A stretch of DNA of 64,000 bases. Source: Candidatus Epulonipiscium viviparus. Lineage in GTDB: Bacteria; Bacillota; Clostridia; Lachnospirales; Cellulosilyticaceae. The position numbers were made by a program, and so were the translations under genes. Positions 29,077 through 38,111 of the stretch are shown piece after piece. Below the pieces are notes generated by a model that saw nothing but the letters and a program-made list of their open reading frames with translations, was not told the origin of the DNA and ran no database searches. The DNA lies in the NCBI RefSeq assembly GCF_030708075.1, contig NZ_CP117982.1, positions 2,780,662 through 2,844,661 of the forward strand. The letters run 5' to 3'. Numbering within the stretch: the stretch's first letter is position 1; each line of letters begins with the position of its first letter.

Positions 29077-29319
29077 CTAATATTTTTTGAATATATTTAC
29101 CGAATTCATCATCCTTTTATACGCCTCTTGCGCATCTTGGTTTGAATCGTGTTTATCATCGGTAGAGTCTTCGTCGTCGGTTGACTGTGCAGTTGCATTA
29201 ACCTTTTGAGTAGTTGCTTCCGTTTTTTTTTTGAGTTGGTATAAATCTTGTTGTACTTTGCGGTCTTGTTTGATATAAACATTAGGGGTAGCAAGTGTGG
29301 CCAAAATGTTAGATGTCAT
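29077..29319 (-). CDS. Small hypothetical protein
   Basis: 80 residues with start ATG at 29319, chosen because GGAGGTGATTATT lies just upstream. It has a short N-terminal hydrophobic patch ('SNILATLATPNVYI'), a Lys/Gln-rich stretch, then a Ser/Thr/Asp-rich linker ('DDEDSTDDKHDSN') and the end 'AYKRMMNSVNIFKKY'. I do not recognise a family. It is transcribed away from corA, on the opposite strand, with a strong ribosome site that makes it a credible gene. Confidence 0.5.
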   Translation of the reverse strand: MTSNILATLATPNVYIKQDRKVQQDLYQLKKKTEATTQKVNATAQSTDDEDSTDDKHDSNQDAQEAYKRMMNSVNIFKKY

Positions 29320-29477
29320 AATAATCACCTCCTGTAATCATATACATCTCAACTTTATACTCTCTTTATATATCGGACAATATAATGGAAAATTTTAGAA
29401 AAAAGCCGATAATATGGTACAAAATTTTTAGTAAATAAATATATATAAAATAGACTACAAGTTTAAAGGATGATGTT

Positions 29478-30410
29478 ATGCTTAATATATATAAGACAGA
29501 TGCATCGGGAAAGAACTGTGAAACTGCAGAGATTGAGCCTGGATGCTGGATACGACTGACGGTGCCAAACAAATATGAGGTAGACAAAGTAATTGCAAGT
29601 ACCGGGATAGATAGATCAGATATAATATTAGGGCTTGATAGCGAAGAAACTGCGCATATTGCGGTAGAAGATAACTATACGATTATAGTGGTGGATATGG
29701 CTATACGTGAAAAAGGAGCGGTACAAGAATTTTCGACTGTTCCGTTAGAAATTATTGTATGTGAAAATTTTATTGTGACCGTATGTAATGTAGCGGTAGA
29801 GTTGATTGAAGATTTTGCCGAAAACAAGATTAAAAATTTTTCGACTAAAAAGAGAACTAGATTTATCTTACAAATTTTATATAAAAATGCGTCATATTAT
29901 TTGCAATATTTAAGATGCATTGATAGAGTGGGTAACAGAATCGAAAAGCAATTGATTAAAAATCTGAGAAATGAGGATTTGTTGTATTTATTGACCTTAG
30001 AAAAAAGTTTAGTTTATTTTTCTACATCTTTGTGTGCAAACGATATTGTCCTTGAAAAAATGCTTAGAATGGATACAATTAAGCAGTATCCCGAAGACGA
30101 AGATTTGCTAGAAGATGTAATTGTAGAAAATAAGCAGGCAATAGAGATGGCAAACGTATACAGTAGTATTTTGAGCGAAACTCGTGACGCCTTTGCATCT
30201 GTTATATCAAATAATTTGAACACAGTAATGCAAAGATTGACATCTATAACAATAGTTTTGGCATTGCCGACAATGATATTTAGTTTGTTTGGAATGAATG
30301 TACCGGTGCCGTTTATGAAAAACCCTGCTGCATTAGCTTATATATTGATAATATCAGCAATATTTGTAATTTTGGGGATTTTGGTTATGGTAAAGAAGAA
30401 AATGTTTTAA
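29478..30410 (+). CDS. CorA-family divalent cation transporter
   Basis: 310 residues. The long N-terminal cytoplasmic domain (1-245) is followed by two C-terminal membrane helices; the first ends with the selectivity motif in 'FSLFGMNVPVP' (Gly-Met-Asn), and the protein ends with a basic 'KKKMF'. This is the CorA pentamer layout for Mg2+ (or Co2+/Ni2+) entry. A role in nickel supply to urease is possible but not shown. The ribosome site is AAAGGATGATG, and pth follows 12 bases later. Confidence 0.92.
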   Translation: MLNIYKTDASGKNCETAEIEPGCWIRLTVPNKYEVDKVIASTGIDRSDIILGLDSEETAHIAVEDNYTIIVVDMAIREKGAVQEFSTVPLEIIVCENFIVTVCNVAVELIEDFAENKIKNFSTKKRTRFILQILYKNASYYLQYLRCIDRVGNRIEKQLIKNLRNEDLLYLLTLEKSLVYFSTSLCANDIVLEKMLRMDTIKQYPEDEDLLEDVIVENKQAIEMANVYSSILSETRDAFASVISNNLNTVMQRLTSITIVLALPTMIFSLFGMNVPVPFMKNPAALAYILIISAIFVILGILVMVKKKMF

Positions 30411-30422
30411 AAGGAGAATGTT

Positions 30423-30986
30423 ATGAAATTAGTTATTGGACTTGGAAACCCGGGAGCAAAATATGTCGCAACAAAGCATAATGCAGGATTCTATGCGGTG
30501 GATTATTTAGCGCATTATTATGGAATAGCAATGAACAAAAACCGATTTAGAGGAATTTCTGGAGAGGGGATAATTGAGGGTGAGAAAATATTGTTGCTAA
30601 AGCCATTGACATTTATGAACCTAAGTGGCGAATCATTAATAGAATGCATGAATTTTTATAAGCTAACAGCAGAAGAGATATTGGTGATATATGATGATAC
30701 AGCATTTGAAACAGGGGTTATAAAAATGAAAAGAACAGGGAGCGCAGGAGGCCACAATGGCATAAAAAATATAATCGAACACATCAAAACCCAAAATTTT
30801 CCTAGAGCGAGAATAGGGATTGGTCGCCCACCGGAAGGATATTTGCTGGTAGACTATGTATTGTCTAAATTTACAGACATGGAGATAGAAAAAATTAAAG
30901 ATAGTATGCCAAGCTTTAAGGATGCGGTGACAACTTTTGTTACAAAAGATATAGAAGCCGCAATGAATAAATTGAATGCAATATAA
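30423..30986 (+). CDS. pth: Peptidyl-tRNA hydrolase
   Basis: 187 residues. 'LVIGLGNPGAKYVATKHNAGF' holds the conserved Asn and catalytic His near residue 20. 'LLKPLTFMNLSGES', 'LVIYDDTAFETG', 'RTGSAGGHNGIKNI' and 'RIGIGRPPEG' complete the signature. It frees tRNA from peptidyl-tRNA dropped by ribosomes. It sits 12 bases after corA and is probably co-transcribed. Family length is normal. Confidence 0.96.
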   Translation: MKLVIGLGNPGAKYVATKHNAGFYAVDYLAHYYGIAMNKNRFRGISGEGIIEGEKILLLKPLTFMNLSGESLIECMNFYKLTAEEILVIYDDTAFETGVIKMKRTGSAGGHNGIKNIIEHIKTQNFPRARIGIGRPPEGYLLVDYVLSKFTDMEIEKIKDSMPSFKDAVTTFVTKDIEAAMNKLNAI

Positions 30987-31055
30987 GAAATTTTAACTAT
31001 TTTTGGAGTAATGCATATCATGATAAGAAAAAACAATTAAGAAAGAAGGATTAAA

Positions 31056-32219
31056 ATGGATACAATATTAACAGACCTTGCAATAATGTTGCTTGTAGGA
31101 TTGATATTCGAAAAGATAGCCAATAAGCTGAAACTACCAAGTGTAACAGGATATTTGGCAGCGGGGTTATTGCTGGGACCTTCATTACTAAAGATTGTAT
31201 CGGTTGATATTATTAGTGATTTTGCAATTATATCCAATTTGGCGTTAGGATTTATAGCGTTTTCGGTTGGGGGAGAATTTAAGCTGAGTTATTTTAGGCG
31301 TGTTGGAGCGGCACCAATAGTTATTGCTATCTTCGAAGCTTTGGGTGCTATGTTGCTAGTAACGGGTGTTATGTTGTTATTCAATTTTGATCTAACGTTT
31401 TCGTTGGTTTTGGGAGCGATAGCAACAGCGACGGCCGCAGCTTCGACAATAATGGTGGTAAAAGAATATAATGCTAAGGGGCCTGTAACAGAAACACTTT
31501 TGAGTGTTGTAGCTCTTGATGATGCGGTATGTTTGATTAGTTTTGGATTTGCGGTAACGATTGCAAAGGCAATTGCGACGGGAAGCGGTTCTATGGTAGC
31601 GATGTTGTTGGAACCCTTTGGACAGATATTTGGGTCATTAGTGACGGGAGTTGTGTTGGGATTTTTAATGAAGTTTCCTATTATATGGGTTAAGAATAAA
31701 GGGGGACAGCTATCTGTTATAATAGCATTTGTGGCATTGACAATTGCCGTTGCGGATTTGTTTGGATTTTCGAGTTTGCTAACTTGTATGGCAATGGGAG
31801 CGATGTTTGCGAATGTGTATGTTGAAAGTGATAGCATTGTGGATGTAGCAGATGAAATTACTCCGCCTCTTTATATGATATTCTTTGTGATTTCTGGCGC
31901 GGAACTAGATGTATCGGTATTGCCGACGTTGGGGCTTGTGGGAATGATTTATATTGTGTTTCGAGTAGTAGGAAAAATTTCTGGGGCAGCGATAGCGGCA
32001 AAGATTATGCGTGCTCCGGCAACTGTTCAAAAATATTTGGGGGCAACGCTGATTCCGCAAGAGGGAGTTGCTATTGCATTAGCGCTATTGGCAGAAGACG
32101 TGGTGCCGGAATATGCTATTCAAATCAGAGCAATTGTACTTTGTGGAACATTTATTTATGGAATGATAGGGCCTGCCCTTACTAAGACTGCATTAAAAAG
32201 AGCAGGGGAAATCGATTAA
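31056..32219 (+). CDS. Cation/proton antiporter (CPA2, KefB/Nha-type membrane domain)
   Basis: 387 residues with about 11-13 membrane segments. It begins in the usual CPA2 manner ('LKLPSVTGYLAAGLLLGPS') and contains 'ALDDAVCLISFGFAV', the Asp-Asp-like ion site in this family, and 'TLIPQEGVAIALALLAE'. There is no C-terminal TrkA-N domain, so it is a bare membrane domain for Na+/H+ or K+/H+ exchange. Its last four bases overlap the convergent exonuclease gene. Confidence 0.88.
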   Translation: MDTILTDLAIMLLVGLIFEKIANKLKLPSVTGYLAAGLLLGPSLLKIVSVDIISDFAIISNLALGFIAFSVGGEFKLSYFRRVGAAPIVIAIFEALGAMLLVTGVMLLFNFDLTFSLVLGAIATATAAASTIMVVKEYNAKGPVTETLLSVVALDDAVCLISFGFAVTIAKAIATGSGSMVAMLLEPFGQIFGSLVTGVVLGFLMKFPIIWVKNKGGQLSVIIAFVALTIAVADLFGFSSLLTCMAMGAMFANVYVESDSIVDVADEITPPLYMIFFVISGAELDVSVLPTLGLVGMIYIVFRVVGKISGAAIAAKIMRAPATVQKYLGATLIPQEGVAIALALLAEDVVPEYAIQIRAIVLCGTFIYGMIGPALTKTALKRAGEID

Positions 32220-33451
32220 AACTCGTTGTCAAAAAAATTATTATTGGCAGCGGTGGGCGAGGTTGTTGCGGTTAATTGATTTGATGGTTCAGGAAGAATT
32301 TCTATATTGCAATGAGGAATGCTCTTGTTTCTAAATTGCCATATAGTAGCGTAAGGTAATTTGCCAAGCATTTTTTTGGCAGTGTTTTCGCTAAGAGTTC
32401 GTACGTATACTTCTTTTTTTTCATTATATACGCGGTAATATGTTCCCATACCGACGGGCAAATTGTATTGCTGCATATATATTGAGAAATCAACAAATTC
32501 TTCGATCGTTATTTTATTTTCCATCAATGCTCGGGCAGCCTGAACAAGCGATGGGTTGTATGGATCAGTGATTTGGGGGGTAGTATCATATTTAGCAACT
32601 TCTATTTTAAGGAGATACATTTCTTTCATAATACTTTCTTTTAGGGAATTTACTCTTTTTATGCTGGGCTCATATTTAAATTTGGTTAAATGGAAGAAGA
32701 AAATTTCTCGAACGGCTATATCGAATACGTTGCTTAGGTTTTTTTGAACTCTAAAGCGTACTTCTGGAAAATTTCTGGGAATTTTGACGGGTTCAGAATC
32801 CATAATTTTCTTAGGATTATTTTTCTTCTGCATTAAGTTATCGTATAAATCGTTATGATAATTTTTGTAATATGTGTGAGTGCATTTTTTGAGGCGAGAG
32901 TCTAGTTCCATGGCATCCGGGATACCCATAACCTTGAGATATACATATCCAGTGACTAATGCGTCATATAAAGCAGTGTGAAATTTATAAAATCTAGTGT
33001 GTAAAGGACTTGCTAGATTGCTAATGAGATGCTTAATTTGGGCTTTAGTAATATTAAAATTATCAGCTTTAATCTCTAAAGTGCCCCGACCACATACTTC
33101 TAGTTGGGTCCGTTGTTTTAATTTATTTAAGTTTGTTGGAGTATTAATTGTTTTGTCAAGAGATTTTAAATCGTGTTCTAAGCTCATTCCGACAAATTTT
33201 ATTTCATTTAGAGGGTATGTTTGTTCGCAACCTTTTAAAAATTCATTGATACATCCGGCCATAGGTTGAGGATTATTAATGTGATAGTTATTTTGATTTT
33301 CTTTAAATTTAATATCTGAGGCTCCGGATTGACTAATAAAAATTTCTAATACGCGTATGAGTTTATTTCTATCAAATAAAATAAGAGCTAGTTCGCGAAC
33401 TAGCCCAAATTCGTCAAATTCACAATCTAATGTCATATATATTTTTTCCAT
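32216..33451 (-). CDS. DEDDh-type 3'-5' exonuclease-like protein with an unknown C-terminal domain
   Basis: 411 residues. Residues 1-180 fit an RNase H-fold exonuclease: Asp9 and Glu11 in 'TLDCEFDEFG', His93-Asp94 in 'VGMSLEHDLKSLD', and His158 and Asp163 in 'FHTALYDALVTGYVY'. All five DEDDh residues are present. Residues about 180-390 are not recognised; they are helical and basic and contain 'GTYYRVYNEKKEVYVR' and 'MLGKLPYATIWQFRNKSIPH'. The gene is convergent with the antiporter (4-base overlap). It is a candidate repair, RNA-processing or defence nuclease. Confidence 0.6.
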   Translation of the reverse strand: MEKIYMTLDCEFDEFGLVRELALILFDRNKLIRVLEIFISQSGASDIKFKENQNNYHINNPQPMAGCINEFLKGCEQTYPLNEIKFVGMSLEHDLKSLDKTINTPTNLNKLKQRTQLEVCGRGTLEIKADNFNITKAQIKHLISNLASPLHTRFYKFHTALYDALVTGYVYLKVMGIPDAMELDSRLKKCTHTYYKNYHNDLYDNLMQKKNNPKKIMDSEPVKIPRNFPEVRFRVQKNLSNVFDIAVREIFFFHLTKFKYEPSIKRVNSLKESIMKEMYLLKIEVAKYDTTPQITDPYNPSLVQAARALMENKITIEEFVDFSIYMQQYNLPVGMGTYYRVYNEKKEVYVRTLSENTAKKMLGKLPYATIWQFRNKSIPHCNIEILPEPSNQLTATTSPTAANNNFFDNEF

Positions 33452-33583
33452 GTTTTGGTCTCCTAAGTTTTAGTTATAAAGGGGTAAATATGTACAGAAG
33501 TCTGTTGCATGTGACCCCCCCCTCGCAAAGGAGGGAATGATTTTGTATGATTGAATATATAAAGGGGGGCAACAACGTTTTTT
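33452..33583. other. Intergenic stretch between the exonuclease and PBP1A genes
   Basis: 132 bases with no reading frame of note. They hold a C8 run followed by CTCGCAAAGGAGGG (33514-33536), a G6 run (33564-33569), a small ACAGA/TCTGT hairpin and T8 next to the PBP1A stop. I see no convincing terminator for PBP1A, and the ribosome site of the exonuclease (GGAGACCAAAAC on minus) is weak. Confidence 0.4.
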
Positions 33584-36445
33584 TTAAGGAATAAAAAATT
33601 CTTCTTCATCTTCTGCAGTTGGTTGATACTCTGGTGTATAAACTAGAGGTGGTAATAATTCGGGTATTGATATTTGAGGCATTGCTGGCGATGGTGCGGA
33701 TGGCGGAGTTGGTAACGGCAATGGCTCGGGAGTTGGTATTACAGTTGGTGGAGCAGGAGCTAGTGTAGGTTCTGGTATCACAGAGTCTATTATAGTTACT
33801 GGAGTTTGTATTAATTGTGGTTCTGGTATTAAAGTTGAAGTAAGCGGTTCTGTAGGTGGTGGAGGTGGAATTATAATAACTTGTTCTTCTACAGGAGCGG
33901 TAGGCAAATCAACTTTAACTTCTAAGGATGGCATTTCTGGAGAAGAATGATGTCCAGTACAATATTCATCTATTATATGTTCCGGTCTAAAATAGTCTGT
34001 GTGAGTTTTGGTACAGTTATAGGTAGGTTTCATTCCTGTAATTGAGCACACAGTGGCTTTTACATATCCAGTAGTTGTGGGTGTAAAATCTCGATATGGC
34101 AAATCTTCATGAATTTCTTGCATGATTTTGGCCCATATAGTTAGATGATGTGTACTAGACGAAGTAAGTTCTTCTGGTATATCGTGTCCTAACCAAATGG
34201 CAGCAGTATAGTATGGCGTATATCCTGCAAAGGTTAAGTCTTTTGATTCATTAGTTGTTCCAGTTTTACCGGCTATTGGATGAGAATAAAAATCTTGATT
34301 AATTTTTGTTCCTGTACCTATTTTGATAACATCTTCCATCATATCTGTAAGCAAATATGCTGTAGAAGCTGAAACAACTTGATGAGTTTCTTGGTGTCCT
34401 TCTGGATTTTCAGGACTAGGCGGACTATTATCAAATAGCATATTTCCGTCCATATCTAAAATTTTGGTATATAATATTGGTTCGTGGTATACACCAGCAT
34501 TAGCTAGAGCTGCATATGCACCGGCCAAATCAATTGTAGTGACTCCGTGAGTGAGACCACCTAAAGGTAATGCGTATACTTTATCTTTACCATTTTTATT
34601 AAGTGTTCTAAATCCAAAATTTTGTACATATTGATACGCTGTATCAAGACCTAGCATTTGAACGGTGCGAACTGCCATTGTGTTTACAGAATGCCAAATA
34701 CCTCGACGCATTGTTGACGGACCTACATATACGTTATCATGGTTTTTTGGTGTGTAAAATTCTGTTGGCGTAATTTCTATTGTTAAAGGTTCGTCCAAAA
34801 GAATAGATCCGGGAGAAAGGAGTCCGGTATCAAGAGCTGGCGCATATGCTGCTAGTATTTTAAATGTAGAACCAGGTTGTCGAGTTGCTTGTGTAGCACG
34901 ATTGAAAGTACGGCTACCAGATTTTTCCCCTCGGCCTCCCGATAATGCAGGAACATAGCCAGTTTGGTTATCGATTATTACAAAAGAAGCTTGAGGTTCT
35001 AAAGTTTCGTATACTGTTTCCAAATAGGTCATGTCCTCCGTAATGCCCCATTCTTTTAACTTTGTGTTTTTAAATGAATCTACTTGATAAAAGTTTGAAA
35101 CAAATCCTATTGCGCTGTAGTGTTTTTGAGTATCATCATCGTTGATAACAGAAACACGATAATCTACCTGAATTTTTTTCTCATTATTAGGATACAAGTT
35201 GCCGTTATTTATCACACGATCGACTATCTCTTGTATTTCAGGATTAAACGTAGTATATATTTTTAGTCCTCCACCATATAACATATTGGTAGCTTCGTCT
35301 TCTGTCATATCTGCTTCTGCAACAAAGTCTCGAATTACAGAGTCAATAACAGCGTCCACAAAAGAAGTGTGTGGTACTATTGCGGCTACAAATTCGTCAT
35401 TGAGAGCACTTATTTTGCCAAAAAGTGTTCCTTGTGCGGTATCGCCTGATCTTGTGGTATAGAATTGAATAGTATCTGACCCGGGTATCGCAGAAACAAC
35501 TTCTATATTTGGATTTTCATCTAAAGCGTTTTGTGCATCTTGTGTAAATTGAGGATTTGTTGGTAATGCCTTTTCGGCAAGAGCTCCTAGTCGTTCTTCC
35601 TCTGTTATATATCCTTGCTCTACCATATTGTGAAGGATAAGTTGAGCTTTATCCCAGTTTGCTTCTGGGTTGGTAACAGGGCTAAAGTTAGATGGAGATT
35701 GTGTTATTCCAGCAAGTATGGCAGATTCGGCTAAAGTCAAATCGGATACATCTTTGTTAAAATATCTATCAGATGCTGCTTGGACTCCGTTCATTCCATG
35801 TCCTAGCGCTAGTGTATTTAAATAGTATTCAAGAATAAGATCTTTATCATATTTTTTTTCAAATTGTAATGCAAGATACATTTCTTGAAGCTTTCTTTCA
35901 AACGTTCTGTCAGTGGTTAGTATATTATTTTTGATCAGTTGTTGAGTGATGGTACTAGCTCCTTCTGATAGTGAAGCTGTTTGTATATTTACGAGTATAG
36001 CACGCAAAGCTCCCCTTATATCTACACCATTATGTTGGTAAAAACGGGCATCTTCTATGGCAATAAGTGCCTTTTGAAGATAATATGGAATTTCGTCCAG
36101 AGTAGCGTAAATTCGAGCCTCGCCTTGGTTACTATTTAGACGATCTATTTCATTGCCATAAACATCATATATAAAAGTGGTATAATTATCTCTGGGTTTA
36201 AGGTCTAATGTGTTTACATCTGGAGCTGCATCTATAACATTTAACACCCAGGCAAGAGCTGCTCCACATACGCCAAAAACTACAATAACTAAACCAATCA
36301 AAAAAATTTTAAAGCCAAGGAGAGTTGTGCGTTTAATCTCACGATGAGATTTTTGTTCAGCATCATTCTCCTCTTTAATTTTCTTTGAATAATCCATGTA
36401 TGATTCGTTGCCACAATTATAAAACTGTATAAACATAATTGCCAT
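33584..36445 (-). CDS. Penicillin-binding protein 1A (transglycosylase/transpeptidase)
   Basis: 953 residues if the ATG at 36445 is used; an ATG 16 codons later ('MDYSKKIKEEN') is an alternative, and neither has a clear ribosome site. One membrane helix (about 45-67) is followed by the GT51 domain with catalytic Glu in 'IAIEDARFYQHNGVDIRGAL' and 'EGASTITQQLIKN'. The transpeptidase domain has the serine motif in 'RQPGSTFKILAAYAP', 'HSVNTMAVR' and 'AGKTGTTNES'. A Pro-rich tail of about 95 residues with acidic end follows. It builds and cross-links peptidoglycan outside the membrane. The gene stands alone with its own promoter. Confidence 0.93.
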   Translation of the reverse strand: MAIMFIQFYNCGNESYMDYSKKIKEENDAEQKSHREIKRTTLLGFKIFLIGLVIVVFGVCGAALAWVLNVIDAAPDVNTLDLKPRDNYTTFIYDVYGNEIDRLNSNQGEARIYATLDEIPYYLQKALIAIEDARFYQHNGVDIRGALRAILVNIQTASLSEGASTITQQLIKNNILTTDRTFERKLQEMYLALQFEKKYDKDLILEYYLNTLALGHGMNGVQAASDRYFNKDVSDLTLAESAILAGITQSPSNFSPVTNPEANWDKAQLILHNMVEQGYITEEERLGALAEKALPTNPQFTQDAQNALDENPNIEVVSAIPGSDTIQFYTTRSGDTAQGTLFGKISALNDEFVAAIVPHTSFVDAVIDSVIRDFVAEADMTEDEATNMLYGGGLKIYTTFNPEIQEIVDRVINNGNLYPNNEKKIQVDYRVSVINDDDTQKHYSAIGFVSNFYQVDSFKNTKLKEWGITEDMTYLETVYETLEPQASFVIIDNQTGYVPALSGGRGEKSGSRTFNRATQATRQPGSTFKILAAYAPALDTGLLSPGSILLDEPLTIEITPTEFYTPKNHDNVYVGPSTMRRGIWHSVNTMAVRTVQMLGLDTAYQYVQNFGFRTLNKNGKDKVYALPLGGLTHGVTTIDLAGAYAALANAGVYHEPILYTKILDMDGNMLFDNSPPSPENPEGHQETHQVVSASTAYLLTDMMEDVIKIGTGTKINQDFYSHPIAGKTGTTNESKDLTFAGYTPYYTAAIWLGHDIPEELTSSSTHHLTIWAKIMQEIHEDLPYRDFTPTTTGYVKATVCSITGMKPTYNCTKTHTDYFRPEHIIDEYCTGHHSSPEMPSLEVKVDLPTAPVEEQVIIIPPPPPTEPLTSTLIPEPQLIQTPVTIIDSVIPEPTLAPAPPTVIPTPEPLPLPTPPSAPSPAMPQISIPELLPPLVYTPEYQPTAEDEEEFFIP

Positions 36446-36561
36446 TCTACTTCACTGAAAAGGAATTTACAAGGTTTTATTGGGCAACTTCCTCCTTTTT
36501 TAAAAATTTTACTTAGTATGACAAAGTTGCTTTAGCAGTTGTTAAAACTCCTTTAAGATAG

Positions 36562-36590
36562 AGTATACCAAAAAAAATTGCATATATCAA
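36562..36590 (-). promoter_or_regulatory. Promoter of the PBP1A gene
   Basis: On the minus strand TTGATA (36590-36585), 17 bases, TATACT (36567-36562). The leader is about 110 bases and contains a strong AAAGGAGGAAG site near 36500 that serves only a seven-codon frame (TTG to TAA), which ends before the PBP start. Confidence 0.6.
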
Positions 36591-36619
36591 TAGCAATAAA
36601 GTTGTACGAGAAAATAAAA

Positions 36620-36648
36620 TTGATATTTTTTATAATTTGGGTTATGAT
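36620..36648 (+). promoter_or_regulatory. Promoter of the second UroD-like gene
   Basis: TTGATA (36620-36625), 17 bases, TATGAT (36643-36648). It lies about 63 bases upstream of the ATG at 36712, which is preceded by AAAAGGAG. Confidence 0.55.
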
Positions 36649-36711
36649 AGAATTGCTTAGAAGATGATGACGATGTGATGTAGTTTAATTATATTAAAAG
36701 GAGTAACATAT

Positions 36712-38004
36712 ATGAAAAATTTAGGAATGAGCGATTTTGAAAGAGATTATTTGTTGGAACTTGCAACTGAATACAAAAAGATCGCAGATACAGAAGAAAA
36801 TAAATCTAAAATTCAAAATTGGTATGATATTAATGACCTAAAACCTAATGCAAAACCTCTTTTTATGAATCACTACTGGCCAGCTGCATTGAATGAAGTT
36901 TTTCCGGAGGATAGTTATAAATGTAAGTCTCAAGCTGCACTTAAATATGAAAAGCACTTTAAGACGCGAATGTTCTATATTAAAGAGCTTGGCGATGATA
37001 ATGTAGTTGAACCTGTTATTGCGGCTCATTTTGGATATAACATAGATCAATTTGGCGGGCTGCCATCAAAAAAAATGATTCGTTCGGCAGAGGATGATGG
37101 ATCTGGTGCATATGAATTGGCACCAATTATTATAAAGCCAGAAGATATTGCGCTTATTAAGGATCCTATTTTAAAATATAATAAAGATGTTGCCGAGGAA
37201 ATTTTTGAGCAGACACAAGAAATTTTTGAACCTGTATTGACGGTGGTAAAAAGAGCCGCGGCTTGGGGAAGTAAGCTAGCTGATCAATTTACTTGGTTTA
37301 GAGGTATGGAGCAAGCATATATTGATATGGTTGATGATCCGGAGTGGGTACATGAGTTGCTAGAAACAATTGCAGATAAATATAAAAAAGGACTTGATTT
37401 GTTGGTAAATAATGGATTATGGGGCAATTATGATTTGTCGGATCCTCTTGGATCTTCGTCTGGGCTTAAATATGCCACTGGAATTAAAGACTATAAAGAT
37501 GTGAAACCGGGAGATTACTTTAAGGATAAAATTCCATTGGATAAGTCTTGGGGAGGTAGTATAGCAGAAGCATTTACCTGCGTTTCAAATGATATGCATG
37601 AAGAATTTAGCTATATGTATGATAGAAAATTAAATGAATGCTTTAAGTATATTAATGTAGGTTGCTGTGAAGTGTTAGGGCATAAAGTTGATTTAATACG
37701 TAAATTTAGAAATGCTCGTAAAATTTCTATATCCGAGTGGAATAAATATGAGCTGGCCGCAAAGAACATAGGTCGTGATTTTGTATATAGCTATAAACCG
37801 GCTGGAGTACCATTTTTGGGAGAAAATCTCGATAAAGTGGCAGTGGAAAGAGAAATTAGAGGAGTATTAGAGGCTGTTAAAAAATATAATTGTAATGCAG
37901 AACTAGTGTTGAATATAGGAGGTACTTTAGGCGTAAATCCGCATAAAAAAATTAGAGAATGGTCGGATCTAACCAGAAGACTAATAGAGGAATATTATCA
38001 ATAG
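36712..38004 (+). CDS. UroD/methyltransferase-superfamily protein
   Basis: 430 residues, longer than haem-pathway UroD. It shows the superfamily layout: an extended N-terminal region, 'GFNIDQFGG'-like 'GYNIDQFGGLPS', 'DQFTWFRGMEQAYIDMVDDP', 'CCEVLGHKVDLIRKFRNARKISIS' and the end 'LNIGGTLGVNPHKKIREW'. It resembles uncharacterised UroD-like proteins found near sugar-degradation genes rather than HemE. It is a single gene between two promoters or terminators. It is only distantly like the UroD-like protein at 22424. The substrate is unknown. Confidence 0.6.
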   Translation: MKNLGMSDFERDYLLELATEYKKIADTEENKSKIQNWYDINDLKPNAKPLFMNHYWPAALNEVFPEDSYKCKSQAALKYEKHFKTRMFYIKELGDDNVVEPVIAAHFGYNIDQFGGLPSKKMIRSAEDDGSGAYELAPIIIKPEDIALIKDPILKYNKDVAEEIFEQTQEIFEPVLTVVKRAAAWGSKLADQFTWFRGMEQAYIDMVDDPEWVHELLETIADKYKKGLDLLVNNGLWGNYDLSDPLGSSSGLKYATGIKDYKDVKPGDYFKDKIPLDKSWGGSIAEAFTCVSNDMHEEFSYMYDRKLNECFKYINVGCCEVLGHKVDLIRKFRNARKISISEWNKYELAAKNIGRDFVYSYKPAGVPFLGENLDKVAVEREIRGVLEAVKKYNCNAELVLNIGGTLGVNPHKKIREWSDLTRRLIEEYYQ

Positions 38005-38063
38005 AGTATCTTGACAGATTGCAGTAATATTTTATAATGATAGATGACTTTAAAAATAAGAAG

Positions 38064-38090
38064 CACTCGACAAAAGTTGAGTGTTTTTTT
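38064..38090 (+). terminator. Terminator after the second UroD-like gene
   Basis: Stem CACTCGAC (38064-38071) with GTTGAGTG (38076-38083), loop AAAA, then seven T. It lies 60 bases after the stop and 22 before the next start codon, so the AspRS-GatC mRNA may begin close by or read through. Confidence 0.8.
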
Positions 38091-38111
38091 ATTAATATTT
38101 AGGAGGAAAAG

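Noticed and set aside
29478..30410. CorA as the nickel importer for urease
   Set aside because: The GMN motif fits general CorA; nothing in the sequence points to nickel and it is 22 kb from urease.
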